From NCBI GenBank assembly GCA_012932865.1, contig SAXG01000108.1, positions 38,267 through 102,266 on the forward strand: 64,000 nt of DNA. The letters are read 5' to 3'. Both the position numbers and the translations under genes were made by a program. The DNA is from Amylostereum areolatum. Lineage: Eukaryota > Basidiomycota > Agaricomycetes > Russulales > Stereaceae. Positions 31,383 to 42,692 of this stretch are shown in pieces (position 1 is the first letter of the stretch; every line of letters begins with the position of its first letter). The notes beneath the pieces are model-generated. The model saw nothing but the letters and a program-made list of their open reading frames with translations, ran no database searches and was not told where the DNA came from.

Positions 31383-33933
31383 TTACGCCCGAGACGTCCC
31401 CGCCCCAGTTGAGCCTCCTTGGATCGATGTGCGCTCGAGTTTGATCCTCTTGCTATCGCCGCTCGTCCCGCTCTCCAGACCTCGTTTGGAACCGCTGACA
31501 TTGGAACTATGGCCAGACAGACCACTCGTTGCGTTGTCGCGCGAAACCATCGCCTTCATCACCTTCTTGTGCGTCCGGTCGATGATATTTGCCTTTGGGA
31601 GCATGTCCTCTCCGGCGTCATTGTCCTCAGGCCAAGTGTTTTGGTCGAGATGGCGGGTGAATGTGGCGAGCAGGTAACCATGGTCGGAAAGACGCGCTTC
31701 CGCAGCAGCCTTCGCCGCCATCGACCGGTCGTCGGCATCGTCATCTGGCGGGTAAAAATCAAAGAATAGCCTGCGGAGTTCGCCCACTAGAGCCGCGAGA
31801 GGAGCGCAGACGGAAGCGCGTAGAACATTGGCCGTAACCAGTCTTCTGCCTGTCAGAAACAAAGTCTTGCCATTGCCACCAATCCCCTCGTCGTCTTCAT
31901 CGTCGAAGATGTTTTGCATGGTATTCCTGAGTGCGGGGCCGCGATCGATGGTCGTTTTATGGTAGCGCAGTATGGTAAAAATGAGGACCCAGAAGAAGGA
32001 TTCACAATCGTCGCTAAGGCCTTGCGACATTTGAAGGTTGGCCAGGAGGGCAATAGACATGAACGGCCAGGTTCCCTGGTAGAGACGTATGAGAATGACA
32101 TTTTCAACATTCTGTTCAGTGGACTCACAGTTCTGTTCGGACGACGAGCGTCACACGGATTATCCATGTCACGGCATAGATCCCAATCTATGAGAATGCC
32201 AGTACCGTCGATAGTTATGAGAATGTTGCCGAAGCTGACGTCTCGATGTAAAATTCTTGCGATCTCATATGCCTTCTCATGAGCTACATGAACGAGAATG
32301 ATCAACATATGAAGATCATCGATGCAAAAGGAAAGCTCTTCGCACCTTTGATGGCGTCCCGCAGAACCTCGCACAGCTGCTTCGTCGTCTTGAATTTGGA
32401 GAGAGGCTTGCCAATCGTAGACAGCACAATGCGATAATGAATGTGGGGTATGATTTTGCAATCCTTTGATCCAGCCCCCGCTTTCTTCCTTTCGAACCGC
32501 GGCGTGAGCGTCTCTTGCCTCTCGCTGTCCGAACTCCACACGTCGCCCGCACAGAGCATCTTGGCAGTATGAGGAACGTCGGCGGCAGCCAGGGTGGCAT
32601 AGATGTCACCCTCCTTCTCGATGTTATCGAGGGCGATCCGCCAAGTATCCTTCAAGTAGCACACCTCGCCGGCGTAGACCGCGCGCTCCTTCGTGCCATC
32701 GGAAGCTGTGTCGACGGGATCGTGAGCGGCGCGAGCGTCCTTATCTGCTTTTGTCAAAGGTTCGTCGCTGACTTCAACCGCGTAGTAGCCCATGGTGGCT
32801 CTCCCTGTAAGAGATTCTGACTGGATGTGAGGTCGAGGTGTAACGAAGTAGCGGGGACTGGGACGCCCGTCGATGTCCACCCTCGTTCTGTTCGTGTTGG
32901 GCTTCGCGTCGGAGAAGACGGCAATCTTCTGCATGGGGAGAGTTTTGAGAGCAGCGTCCTGAAATGGAAGAAAATCTGGATGCTTCTTGTTGAACTCCTG
33001 GAGGACCGAGCGAACAATTTTCGCTTCTGCCTCCGTTGGCGTCGTCACCGTGGGATCTCTTCCCAAGGCTTCGTCGGAGGCACGGTTGCACCGCCAGAAG
33101 AACTCGGTGAGATGCTGCGTTTTGACCCAGTTGAAGCGTGCGGACACGATCGCTCCGCTGCGATCCCAGCGGATGAACCGCGCCTCGTCCTCGATGAGGA
33201 GGACTGAGAAAGTGAAGAGAAGCGGCTGTGCCCGAAACATTTGCATGGCGTAGGAGATGGTTTGTCCGCGAGCCGGGACGGCGCGATCCCCGATGGAGTC
33301 GATGTCAGCGTTCTTGTCGCTGTCCGCCGTTGGATTGACGATATCCTCGGACTTTCCCTTGCGCTCCACAGTAAATTTCGCCTTGTCCCAATAGTCGCCA
33401 TCGGGGACTTGCCCAACAACGTCCTTTCCAAAAACGCACATGTCGGGTTTGCGTTTCTCGCGATAATCATCGACACTGGCAGCTAGGTTGTGGGTATCGA
33501 CGACGGCGAGGTTTGAAAAGTGGCCGGACTTGGCGGCCTTGTTGTAGGCTTTGATCTGATACCACAACATAGGTTAGTCGACTATGCCACCGAAGGCGGG
33601 ATGAAAGACACGCACAAAACCTTCCTCGGTGTTGACGGCAGCCTTGTTCCACGAAATCTTCGCGTCTTTGGGACGTTTGGCGGAAGACGGTAAGCACGCG
33701 TCGAGCCACTCTTTTGCGGGCATACATCCGGCAAACTGATTGAGCATGTCTCGGACCAGCAAGGGATACTGGGTCGTTGTGGTCTCGCCGGGTTGAACAC
33801 TGAAGGGCGTAGAGCCTGCGCGTTTTTTGCGAATCGGCGTTTGCTTGAGTGATGGATTGGAAGGTTCTTGCAAAGGAGGGGGTTCGTGCGCGTGCGGCGA
33901 ATTAGAGGTCTGAGAGGTTGAGGACGACGACAT
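31383..33933 (-). CDS. FunK1-type fungal protein kinase (copy B)
   Basis: Same architecture as copy A: first exon 33616-33933, a 60-nt intron 33556-33615, a long second exon, then the exon with the catalytic loop H-R-D-V-S-F-G-N and D-W-D, and the last exon ending at 31383. The first three exons are almost identical to copy A. The last exon differs at many residues (for example N-L-Q-M-S-Q against N-L-Q-I-S-Q, and R-R-L-V-T-A-N-V-L against K-K-M-F-Q-R-K-A-L) and lacks part of the D/N-rich repeat, yet keeps its frame. The C-terminal S-K-R-G-L-E and K-R-I-K-L-E-R are conserved. Both copies therefore look functional. Confidence 0.92.
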
Positions 33934-34000
33934 GATGAATGAGCGTGACGGAGAGCAGTCGGGGGGGGTGACTTACAATGCACGGACCAAATTGGCGCAC

Positions 34001-34007
34001 TTATATA
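34001..34007 (-). promoter_or_regulatory. TATA box of FunK1 copy B
   Basis: TATATAA on the minus strand, 68 bp upstream of the ATG at 33933, matching copy A. Confidence 0.6.
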
Positions 34008-34210
34008 TGCTTGCCTCGCTGGTTTGTGCGGACGGATTAGGAGGACAATAGGAAATGAGGCCCTGCGTGCGGGTGGCCGGGGATGGGAGGACGGCGCGTG
34101 TACTTGTAATTATGGTGGTGGTTCAACTGCAACCGGCGCGTCGGCGCACTTTTCGTTCTTATCAGTTACATCAGCACCGTCACTGAGCACATCGGATGTC
34201 ACTGCGCACC

Positions 34211-34273
34211 GTCACCGTCCTCACCGTCCTCACCGTCCTCACCGTTCTCACCGTTCTCACCGTTCTCACCATC
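34211..34273. repeat. 9-bp minisatellite upstream of FunK1 copy B
   Basis: About six units of the CACCGTCCT / CACCGTTCT pattern, the complement of the array at 1074-1160 but shorter. Confidence 0.88.
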
Positions 34274-34560
34274 CTCTGTACGGTTTCGTCGCTTCCCTCC
34301 CGCTCAATCGTCGTACCGCCGGATTTCCCTTTCGATACATGCAGAATCCGGGACCCCCGGGCCGTTCAGGTGGCTTAAAAGCGGCACAAAGACAACATCT
34401 CATCGGTCTCGAGCGATAGGCTGTTCATTTCACTTCAAGTTGAGATTACTTACACGGCAAAATAACCCTCCGCCTCCCATGCATTTTGGATCGTGGACAG
34501 AGATCAACACATGATTATTCCACTAGAATACCCTAGTAATCAACGTGTCAACTCCGGAAT

Positions 34561-36225
34561 TGCGTTGGATGCAGATCAAAGACGGCTTCGACCGACGCCT
34601 CATTGAATCAAGGTATGCAGTAAGACTATGACGATGCAGTGTATCCTCTTAAACCTTGCACAGGAGACGAAATATTCCAGAGATCCTCCACACCTGAGGC
34701 CTGAAGGCTGAATGACGACAGTCCAGACCTTTGATTGAATTCTCACCATTCTCCTTGCCCTCCCTTCTCTTACCGCGCGGCTATAGCCAGCATAGGCCCA
34801 AGAATTCTCTATACACACTGGAATGATCAGACTCCTGACCTACTTTTACGTCGTAGTCCCTCTGACGCTGAGGTCCGAGTCCTCCCTGAACCTATTTCTG
34901 CTAGGGACAGCCCGCGGGTCCGCGGGTCCCTCTGTATCGACCCTGTTCAATACTTGCGGTGACACTTTCTTTCTGGATGTGGATAACGAGTCAACGACCC
35001 AGGTTTCGATGCTGATATATCCGTCGAGGATGCTGAAGCGCCGTCGATTGAAGTGGGTTCTGGCATCAGCTTCTCCCGTGGAGATTCCCGTGGCCACGAG
35101 GATATGTAACCGCATAGAGTTTCCATCAGCTCCTAGCCTCCTACTATACTCACCATCGTAGCTCCTACGTTCGACTACGGTGTCACACGCACGGGAATAG
35201 TTACAGCCCTGGTTATCTTGTGAGTATCCGCCTTCGATGCCGCCATACGGTCGCTGACGATAATATGGACCGCCTAGCCTATTTTCAAAACAGCTTTAAC
35301 AACACCATTCGTGCAGTCCATAAATCCGTCTCCTTCTCGTTTTCCGAAAGCACCCGACCTCAGCTTGCGCCACTTTTCAGTGGAAGCTCACAGGAAAGTC
35401 AAACTGGAAGGGGACTACGGCGGCTCAAGCTGTCCGTTAACCTCCCAACCCAACAGTATTCGGCCACATCTTCGCGCATCGTGGGAGCGGCAGCGCGAGC
35501 TATTCTATGCTTTGAAAATGGCGCTGGGAAACCGACCTCCTTAAGAGACTTCATTCGATCGGCTTCTCGAAAGATTTGACTTGCAGAAGTGTGGATTACT
35601 TTGCTCTTGTCCACGGATCACAAACGCTACTGTGCATACAGCATGGGCGCCATTATGGCAGGACGGTGGCTTCCTTCCAGCCTTCCTTTGTCTTTCGTCG
35701 TGAGATGCAATTCGTAGAAGTTCCTTTCGAGAAGCACCGCGCCAGCGCATAGATTTTCATGCATAGACTTTGGTCCTCGTCATGGCGCTAGATTGGGAAG
35801 ACCGCGGGCGAAACCAAGTCGTATGCCTGTCATCGCCAACTCCCCCATCATTGCGCTCCTGTTCCGCTAACGCCAAATGCAAGCTTGGGCAGTAGCACTG
35901 AGTCCAGAAATGCGTACAAATACTTACCTGGCCTTCTCTTCCAGTACTTCCGTCGCAAGCACTTCTCATCGGGTGTTCCATGTGAGCCATTCGAAGGGTT
36001 TAAATTATGGAAAACGACATATGACGGGAAGCATGTTGGACACGCCGTCGAGTAGTTGCAATGCAATACAGACCGGATGGCTACAAGTATAGGTATCGAT
36101 GAATGTAGTATCGTTGAAGTACAAAATGAGGCTTAACAAACCAAGGATGGAAGTAAGGCGAAAAAATGATGGATGGGTCAAGGAGAGGGAGCATGAGCCA
36201 CGAGAACGAGACCTCCGCCCCAATC
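34561..36225. other. 1.7-kb gap with no supported gene
   Basis: Frames up to about 119 codons occur on both strands but show no domain, splice-consistent joins or low-complexity coding bias. It may hold decayed repeats or the 3' region of the coiled-coil gene. Confidence 0.45.
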
Positions 36226-37697
36226 CTAGAACACGTCAAATCGGATCGGAATCCTCGAGCTCCCCGGCCGTGCGACCAGTCGGGGCTCCCGCGGCACGAG
36301 CGGTGCATCATGATCCACGACGACGCGACCCGCTCTCGGGCGCGGTATCCCGCAGCGCCCGCCGTCCCGACGCGAGTAGCAATACTTGGGCGAGACCGGC
36401 CGAGGTAGCACCCGCGCGAACGATGCGATGTCCTTCCCAGCGGCAGGGGGCGTGGGGACTTTGCACGCGCGGAAGGCCTGGCGGAGGAGGACGCCTGCGA
36501 GGAGCATCGGTCGGTAGCGGTCTGTGATGGACGGTTCATCGGCGCCGGGGGACAAGGAAGGGGAACACTGGAGTTGGAGTTGGGGATTATTAATGAAGAA
36601 GGGGGCGGGGGAGGGAGACGGCGGTGTGAGGGGCGGCGCAAAGAGAACTTCGCGAGGGTGAATGGGCGTAGGTGTCGTGCACGGGGTTTCGTCAGTTGCA
36701 GGTTGCAGATGCTCAATATGCTCGTGGAGCATGGCGATGAGCTCGTCCTTGTCCTTGACCGTCTCCCGCACCTCCACAAGCTTGGCCTCTTTCTCTTCGG
36801 CGACGCGGTTCGCTTCGCGAACACAGTCGTCCGCTTGCCTCCAAAACGCGTCGTATTTCTGCTTCTTGACGTCCATCGCATGTTCGAGCTCCCTGTATGC
36901 GGTCTGTTGGGCAGCGAGCTGCGTCTCTCTGCGACAAAGCTCTTCTTCAGCCTTCACGAGAGCGTTGGTTAAAGTGGCGACAGTGTGTGTGGAAGTCGCG
37001 ACAAGAGAGTCGCGTTCGACGGCGACGGCGTCGAGACGGGCGTGCAAGACGGCGAGCTCGACTAGATGGTTGGCGAAGATAGCTGTCGAGGGACGGTTAT
37101 AATGTATGTATGCGCGACGATGGTGGATGGCCGACCTTTGTTCTTTTCCTGGAGCCTTGCGATCTCCTTATGCAGTTGCTCGCTTTTCGTCCGTTCTTCA
37201 TTCAAGTCCGCGATGGCCTCCTCCTGTAGGTGCAGGACATCGTTGAGGGAGACCTGAAGCTGCTGCCGCTCCTGTTCAAGGCGAGCGTTGTCGCAGCGTA
37301 GGATATCGCACTCGGTTGTACGTTCGGCCTGGACTGTAAGACATCCAGCGCATGGGACTTTGATCGTTTTGAGGGGTGTCTTCTCTGTGGTGAGTCCTTT
37401 GTTACGGAGCTTGAGTTGGGAAGATTGCCGTTTTGGAACATCGGTCCGCGAGGTATGGCCTGTGACGGCGCAAAAATTCACCGGTTTTTGCGCACGGTTC
37501 TGGAGATGGGAGTCCCGTAGCGGGGCGCCTGTGAATGTGCACGCCGTGGCTTGGGCACGGGAACCGAGGAGAACTTGTTCAATTCCACGGTGTTTATGGC
37601 CCTTCGTGAAGGAAATGACGGTGAGCAAACGGTGTGAAGCACTGCATTTAGATGGAAGCGTTGTTTGCGTTTCGAGAAGAGCTGTTGCGAAGCCCAT
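36226..37697 (-). CDS. Coiled-coil protein of unknown function
   Basis: Two exons (37136-37697, 36226-37082) with a 53-nt GT-AG intron give 472 residues in one frame. The middle, about residues 110-300, is a long coiled coil with many Glu/Leu/Arg heptads (E-E-A-I-A-D-L-N-E-E-R-T-K-S-E-Q-L, L-A-A-Q-Q-T-A-Y-R-E-L-E and L-I-A-M-L-H-E-H-I-E-H-L). A possible C-A-G-C-L-T-V-Q motif precedes it. The C-terminus is Pro/Ser/Arg-rich, with T-P-P-S-P-S-P and many Arg. The N-terminal region has basic patches. It could be a cytoskeletal, centrosomal or scaffold protein, but the sequence does not say which. Confidence 0.7.
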
Positions 37698-39503
37698 AGT
37701 GGATGTGGTGGATGTGGCGGGCGAAGATGGGAAAGGGGGTATGAGAGGATGTCGAGAAGCCTTGGGGAAAAATTATGCTCGGGGAAGCGTCTTTGTGGGC
37801 GGGTTTTAGTCTTGACCATCCATGCATGTCTTATCCAGAGCCATCGCGGGTGGGATTGCCAACGTCAGCCTAAACCACAATGTCGGAGTAAGATACCGTA
37901 AGAGTCGTCGGCTACAGATGTATGTGAGACTCCAGAACTATCATGTAGTGCAAACAGTTGCGCACCTCTACTACGAAGCTGAAGGGTTTATGACATTCTT
38001 GCCTGCCAGGTTTCGAGGGGGCATTTCGTTCCACAGTTAGACAGTCAACCGGTCGTTGGAGACCCAGATAGCCCGTATGAGCGCCTATGTGCTCGTGAAT
38101 GGATAGATTTCGACATGTCAAGGGGTGGACTCGACGCCCGGGGGTGGCCGTGGTGGTCTGGGACTAAGTAAGACACATCTGACATTTCGGACCGGCACTT
38201 TCAGACAACGTGCACGTGGAACTTCCCACGCGCTTCATTGTGGGCGACTCGGACCTTCGACCTTCGCTCTCGAGTCTCGACGCCCCTCGCTTATTCACAA
38301 ACCAATCACCTCTCTGTTTCAAGGTCAAGGACGCCACAGGTGCGAAAATATGTACTATAATTGCTCCTACCACTAAGTTAGTGTCGGTGGCGGGCTGTCC
38401 GAACGGCCGAACATACATACAACGGATATCCTGAAAGTCGCCGTGGAGGGCTGACTACTGCAGCTCTGAAAAAAGCATGGGCCCCGAGCGCTTGACGGTA
38501 AACCTTCACACCATACAGGACCCGGACGTCACCACGACAGGCGGCAAGAACACCTCGCGCGTCCGCCTCATGCCCTTCACACGTCGGATTTTGGTTCAGG
38601 GCGACCGCCGCAGTGGTAAATATTAGACGACGACGTCTCTACGCCGAATCTCTCTTCGCTTCTCTTCGCCTGCCCCCCTCCCTGTAGCCGCCGTAATGCG
38701 CTTGGTGCGTGCATCCGTCGCCGAAATCGTATGTACTGCGCCACGTCTATCCTGCCGTGCTCGTGGAAGCCTGACCTGACCAGAAGATGCCCGTGTTCTT
38801 GGAATCCTTCGCTCCGATCTTTACTCTCCGCGTGACCGCCCTCGAACAGACGGAGGAACGGAGCCTCCACCATTCTGTAAAAAAACGGAAGCACTCTGCG
38901 CTCTTTCGACCTCCCTATCTCCTCCCTATCTCCTCCATATCACGCTTCGGTCTCTCCTACTTACTTCCCCGGTATCCCTTCTTGAAGTTCTTCGCATCCC
39001 TCCACGCTCCACGATGAATCTCAATGACACTTTGAATGCACCCGCAAAGCCCACGACTGACATGTGAACATCGCGACGGCGCTCAAGTACGTACGTCCTG
39101 TTAGTTCCTGCATTCCCTCCAAACATGACATCTATGCCACCGGTACAGTACCTATCGAGTTCGCTTCCGCCTCGCGATAAGTTTGTCGTCCGTCCGTGGG
39201 CGTACACTTGCCGTACCTGGGCGCATCCCATTCAATCCGCCTGCTTCCATAGATTTCACCTCATGCATGTCGACGCGGTCTCGTGACGTCTAATCTATCG
39301 CTTTCTTTGCGAATTTCTCAAGAATCTCTATGTAGGCACATAGACCATGATCTGCGGCAAATACAACGAAGCTGATGATACAGAGACACGCATCTAAACA
39401 AGTGGTAGTGAACAACACAGCAGGATAACAAAGCGGAGCAACGATTAAGGCAGTGTAAGGTAGGTTCACTCTCGTCCGGGTCGTCACAAATCGTAAGTGG
39501 CAC
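37698..39503. other. 1.8-kb gap; possible short gene at 38210-38630
   Basis: On the plus strand, E-L-P-T-R-F-I-V-G-D-S-D-L-R-P and, after a possible intron, L-T-V-N-L-H-T-I-Q-D-P-D-V-T look more protein-like than the surroundings, with an AG acceptor (TTTCAG) near 38207 and a CTGCAG near 38464. I could not build a complete gene or recognise a family. The rest shows nothing. Confidence 0.3.
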
Positions 39504-41155
39504 TCAAGCCACCATGACAGGCGCCAGCTCTCGCATCTTGTCCAAACCGGGGACGGACATGGACCCGGAGAGCGTTGGCGAGCGCGACGACGTCCCCACA
39601 GTCATCCCCGGACCCGCACGCGTGGCGCGTTTCTCATCGAGCAGCTCCAGCGACTTGGATCCGGGAATACTCCCGCTCCCACTCACCTTATCCTTATCCT
39701 TATCCTTCCCCAGATCCTGCCCGTTCTTCTCCTCACTTACCCTCTCGCCATCCTCATTCAGCCCGCCCCACGACGACGGCACCCCGGGTCTGTCGATTTC
39801 CCCCTTCAACCACCTTTCTCTCCTTTCCCGCCGACCCTCCATCCACGGCCCCGCGCTGCTGAATGCGCACCCGCCTTCGCCGGCGCACGTGCACGTCCCG
39901 CCAAACGCCGCGGGGAGATTTTCAACGGGGACGAGGGCGCGAAGAGCGTCGGCGTGGTCGGCGCCGAGGATGGATACTTTGCGCGCGGACTCAGCCGAGA
40001 GTAGGGGTTTGATTCCGGCCCAGATGATCGTGAAGGAGGCGGGCGCGTTGATGAGGACGAGCTGGCCCATGCTGTACGCGGTCATCAATTTCTTTAACAC
40101 CATCTACGCAATCCCTCGCAGACAGGCGCGGACGCAGGAAACGCACGTTTCGGGAAATTGGGTTTGGGTGATTTCGAGACAACTCCGGGCGAGGGACTTC
40201 ATTTGCCAGAACTGGTGTAAACTGTGTCCCGAGTTCGCGATCCGTGAGTCCGAGGGATGGACGAGGACGGGTGAAAGACAGACCTGAAGCCCTTGAGGTC
40301 GATGATGACGAGACTTTGTTCAATGTGACTCCCGGCCGCGGCTGAGGCGGCGGGGAAGACCTCGGCGAAGAGGGCCTCAGTGTTCACGAGCAGGGTTTGC
40401 CAGAGGCGGGCGTGTGGCACGCGTTTGTATAGCGTGGGGAGATTCGCCGCGCCCAGCGACTGTATGTTCACCGGGCGGCCGCACTGGATGGGGAGATATG
40501 TCAGATCTCGTTGTCGCGCGCAGGGCGTCTCGGGGAGGTGAGATGGGGAGGTAAGGCGTCTAGCCTGACGGCTGTGCTGCACACACGCGCGTGGGTAGCT
40601 ATTATTGGACGCACCTTATCGGTCTGTTCCGGGTTGGAGATGTTGCGTTTTGCGAGGGGTGGCGCGACGACAACGGGGTGTGGGTGGGTGGGTGAACGCG
40701 GGTCAGAACGAGGAGAAAGACCGTACCTTGTGGAAGTACATCGGCCAGTGCTCGAAAACGTAGTGGCGTTCTGGGAACTGAGGGAAAATGATGTGCATGA
40801 GAGGGGAGGGTGGACAGGTAAAAGATGGACGGACGTCGAATGGATCAATAGTACGGTAGAGGTTCGTAATGCCGACGCCTTCAACGGAGCGGCGCCATTG
40901 TAGACAGTTAGCGAGCATGGATTTAGCTTGTGGGACATTGAATGCGCGTGCGCGGAGAAAGCGACTGTGAAGGGGAGGGGCCACGGGGATGTCAGACAAC
41001 GAATAATCCAGTGGGCTGACGGCTAGGGGGACGCACGTCAAAGTGTAGTCGTTGGCGGGCAAGGTGTCGTCTGGCTGAAATAAATGATCGCGAGCTATTT
41101 CGTGTCTGAGCTGTTCGAGTGCGTGTAATTGTTGGGAGGAGAGGTCGGATTGCAT
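39504..41155 (-). CDS. Sec14-like CRAL-TRIO lipid transfer protein
   Basis: The start M-Q-S-D-L-S-S-Q-Q-L-H at 41155. The CRAL-TRIO N-terminal helices show F-L-R-A-R-A-F-N-V-P-Q-A-K-S-M-L and C-L-Q-W-R-R-S-V-E-G-V-G; the lipid-binding domain shows W-P-M-Y-F-H-K, W-Q-T-L-L-V-N-T-E-A-L, V-I-I-D-L-K-G-F, F-W-Q-M-K-S-L-A-R, V-L-I-N-A-P-A-S-F-T-I-I-W and L-G-A-D-H-A-D-A-L. The family's G-G-T-C-T-C-A-G-E-G-G-C motif follows. A Ser/Lys/Asp-rich tail of about 80 residues (G-K-D-K-D-K-D-K) is extra. Several introns of about 50-65 nt interrupt the conserved segments. Such proteins exchange phosphatidylinositol and phosphatidylcholine and control lipid signalling at the Golgi. It is divergent from the 7-TM gene, 366 bp apart. 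Confidence 0.9.
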
Positions 41156-41521
41156 GATGGTGGTAAGACTCGTAGGAGGTTTGGACTGTACAGCCCGAGG
41201 CCGGCTCTCGAGATCAATAATTATACTTAGAACGCGTCGATGATGCAAGTCACGTGCAAGATCGGGGAAGGGGGCCGGGACCGGGGCCGGGGCCGGAAAG
41301 ACAATTTAAATTAAGGTGTGGGGACGGGAGGGACCGGATAAGGGGATATAGCAGGCCGAAAAAGGGAAGATGGCAAGGACAATTTGCGGAGAGTCGCAAG
41401 CTTGCTGTCAATCATATTTCATCTCCTCTCTCCGCCGCCGACGTGCGATATATATAATATACTGGTATTCTCCTCCCGATATGCCTTTCCCCGCCGTTCC
41501 TTCCGCCAAGGGCTGCTCACC
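41156..41521. promoter_or_regulatory. Shared promoter of Sec14-like and 7-TM genes
   Basis: A divergent intergenic region with a G-rich (GGGGCCGG) stretch near 41270-41295 and a TATATATAATATA near 41448-41460 that may serve the 7-TM gene. Confidence 0.45.
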
Positions 41522-42692
41522 ATGCCCGACGTCGTCGCAGAGGCCGCCCTCGTCGACGTCGCCCACTTCCTCACCGTCATCCTCATCGTAGCCCCCCTCT
41601 CCGCCATGCTCGTCCCCATCATCGGTACTCTTCTTTTTTTCACCCCCCCGCACACCCGCAGACGTCCTGTCTTCGTCCTCAACATCTGTGCTTGCCTCGT
41701 CGGCATCCTCCAGGCCGTCCTCATCCTCTCCCTCAACGTTGCCGTACTCCTCAATCCAGATCAACCTCTCGCCGCCTCGTTCTTGCTTCTCAACGTTGCT
41801 GCCGTTCTCATTCCCCCCGTCCTCATCGACGCCATCCTTCTCTTCCGCCTGCTCGCCTTCTACCCCGTACAACTCACGCTTCCCCGCACCCTCGCCACCG
41901 TACTAGCCTTTCCCATCCTCGTCAAGCTCGCCCGCATCGGCCTCGCCATCGCCTTCATGGTCACCTACCCCGTCGACCGCCTTGGCGGCGCGCGTTCCCA
42001 AGTTATCGCCGGCTTACTGTGGGGGCGCGGGACCCTGGTCGAGGCGATCTTTGCTCTTCAGGCCTTAGATAACGCGTACGTCACCCGCAGGCCGCCGTCT
42101 GCCTTGCGTCCATGCATCCGCACGGAAATATTGACTCGTCTTCCCGCAGTTACGCGTCTTCCATCTTTCTGTACAAATTGTACCGCTTCCGCAAGAACGG
42201 CCAGAACGTGCGCCCCTTCGCCCGGCCTCGTGTTTCAATCGGAAGTACTTACCTCGTCCTCGTGTGCGCAGATCCTCCAAGACGAGGTCCTCATCCGCCT
42301 CCCGTCCATCTTCCTCATCGCCCTCGGAAACTATGTCTTCCCGTACGTCCCCACTTCACGACGGCGCGCGACGATCCCGACTAACGTGCCTTTTCACTCG
42401 CAGCGTCGCGATGAACATCGTCCAAATCGCGCTCATGGGCTCCCGCCCGCACTTCATGAGCGGCGTCTACATCGTCTTCGTGAACAACTTCGTCACCATC
42501 CTCGGCGTCGTCTTCGCCACCATCTGGACATCCAAACAGAACTGGGCCCTCCGCCGCATGCTCGGCACTCCCACATTCGACGATCGCCCGCTGTCGACCA
42601 TCCAGTTTCGCGTCAAGTCGCTCTCAACGATGTCCTCGGTCTTTGACCCGGACGAGGAGCTCGGATTCTGGCCTTCGGTGCCTATGAGGTGA
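41522..42692 (+). CDS. Multi-pass (about 7-TM) membrane protein
   Basis: The start M-P-D-V-V-A-E-A-A-L at 41522 is favoured because it directly precedes the first hydrophobic segment (F-L-T-V-I-L-I-V-A-P-L-S-A-M-L-V). Further segments are V-L-N-I-C-A-C-L-V-G-I-L-Q-A-V, L-L-L-N-V-A-A-V-L-I-P-P-V-L, T-V-L-A-F-P-I-L-V-K-L and I-V-F-V-N-N-F-V-T-I-L-G-V-V-F. An intron splits D-N-A from Y-A-S-S-I-F-L-Y-K-L-Y-R-F-R, and two more follow (about 42230-42270 and 42343-42403). The tail W-A-L-R-R-M-L-G-T-P and S-V-F-D-P-D-E-E-L-G-F-W-P-S-V is cytoplasmic-looking. The layout is that of a basidiomycete receptor-like family, distinct from the gene at 9260-10495. Function and ligand are unknown. Confidence 0.75.

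Larger units (their letters stand above)
29623..34560 (-). repeat. Inverted segmental duplication, copy B
   Basis: Reverse-complement counterpart of 808-7102. It lacks the 1.3 kb transposon (empty site AGTAATGC at 29645-29652), has fewer minisatellite units, and carries a 24-bp insertion at 34512-34535 that copy A lacks. The hydrolase in this copy is intact. Confidence 0.93.

Noticed and set aside
32515..33486. Plus-strand frames opposite FunK1 copy B
   Set aside because: Exact complements of kinase exons; the same shadows appear opposite copy A.
39514..40287. 257-codon plus-strand frame opposite the Sec14-like gene
   Set aside because: Shadow of conserved CRAL-TRIO exons on the other strand, Ser/Pro-rich without a domain.
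41408..41872. Glu/Asp/Gly-rich minus-strand frame over the 7-TM gene
   Set aside because: It is the antisense of a Leu/Pro-rich membrane gene; its composition follows from codon bias.
41522..42692. Ste3-type pheromone receptor
   Set aside because: Seven segments fit, but the Ste3 sequence signatures are not visible and no pheromone precursor (C-a-a-X) gene was seen nearby.
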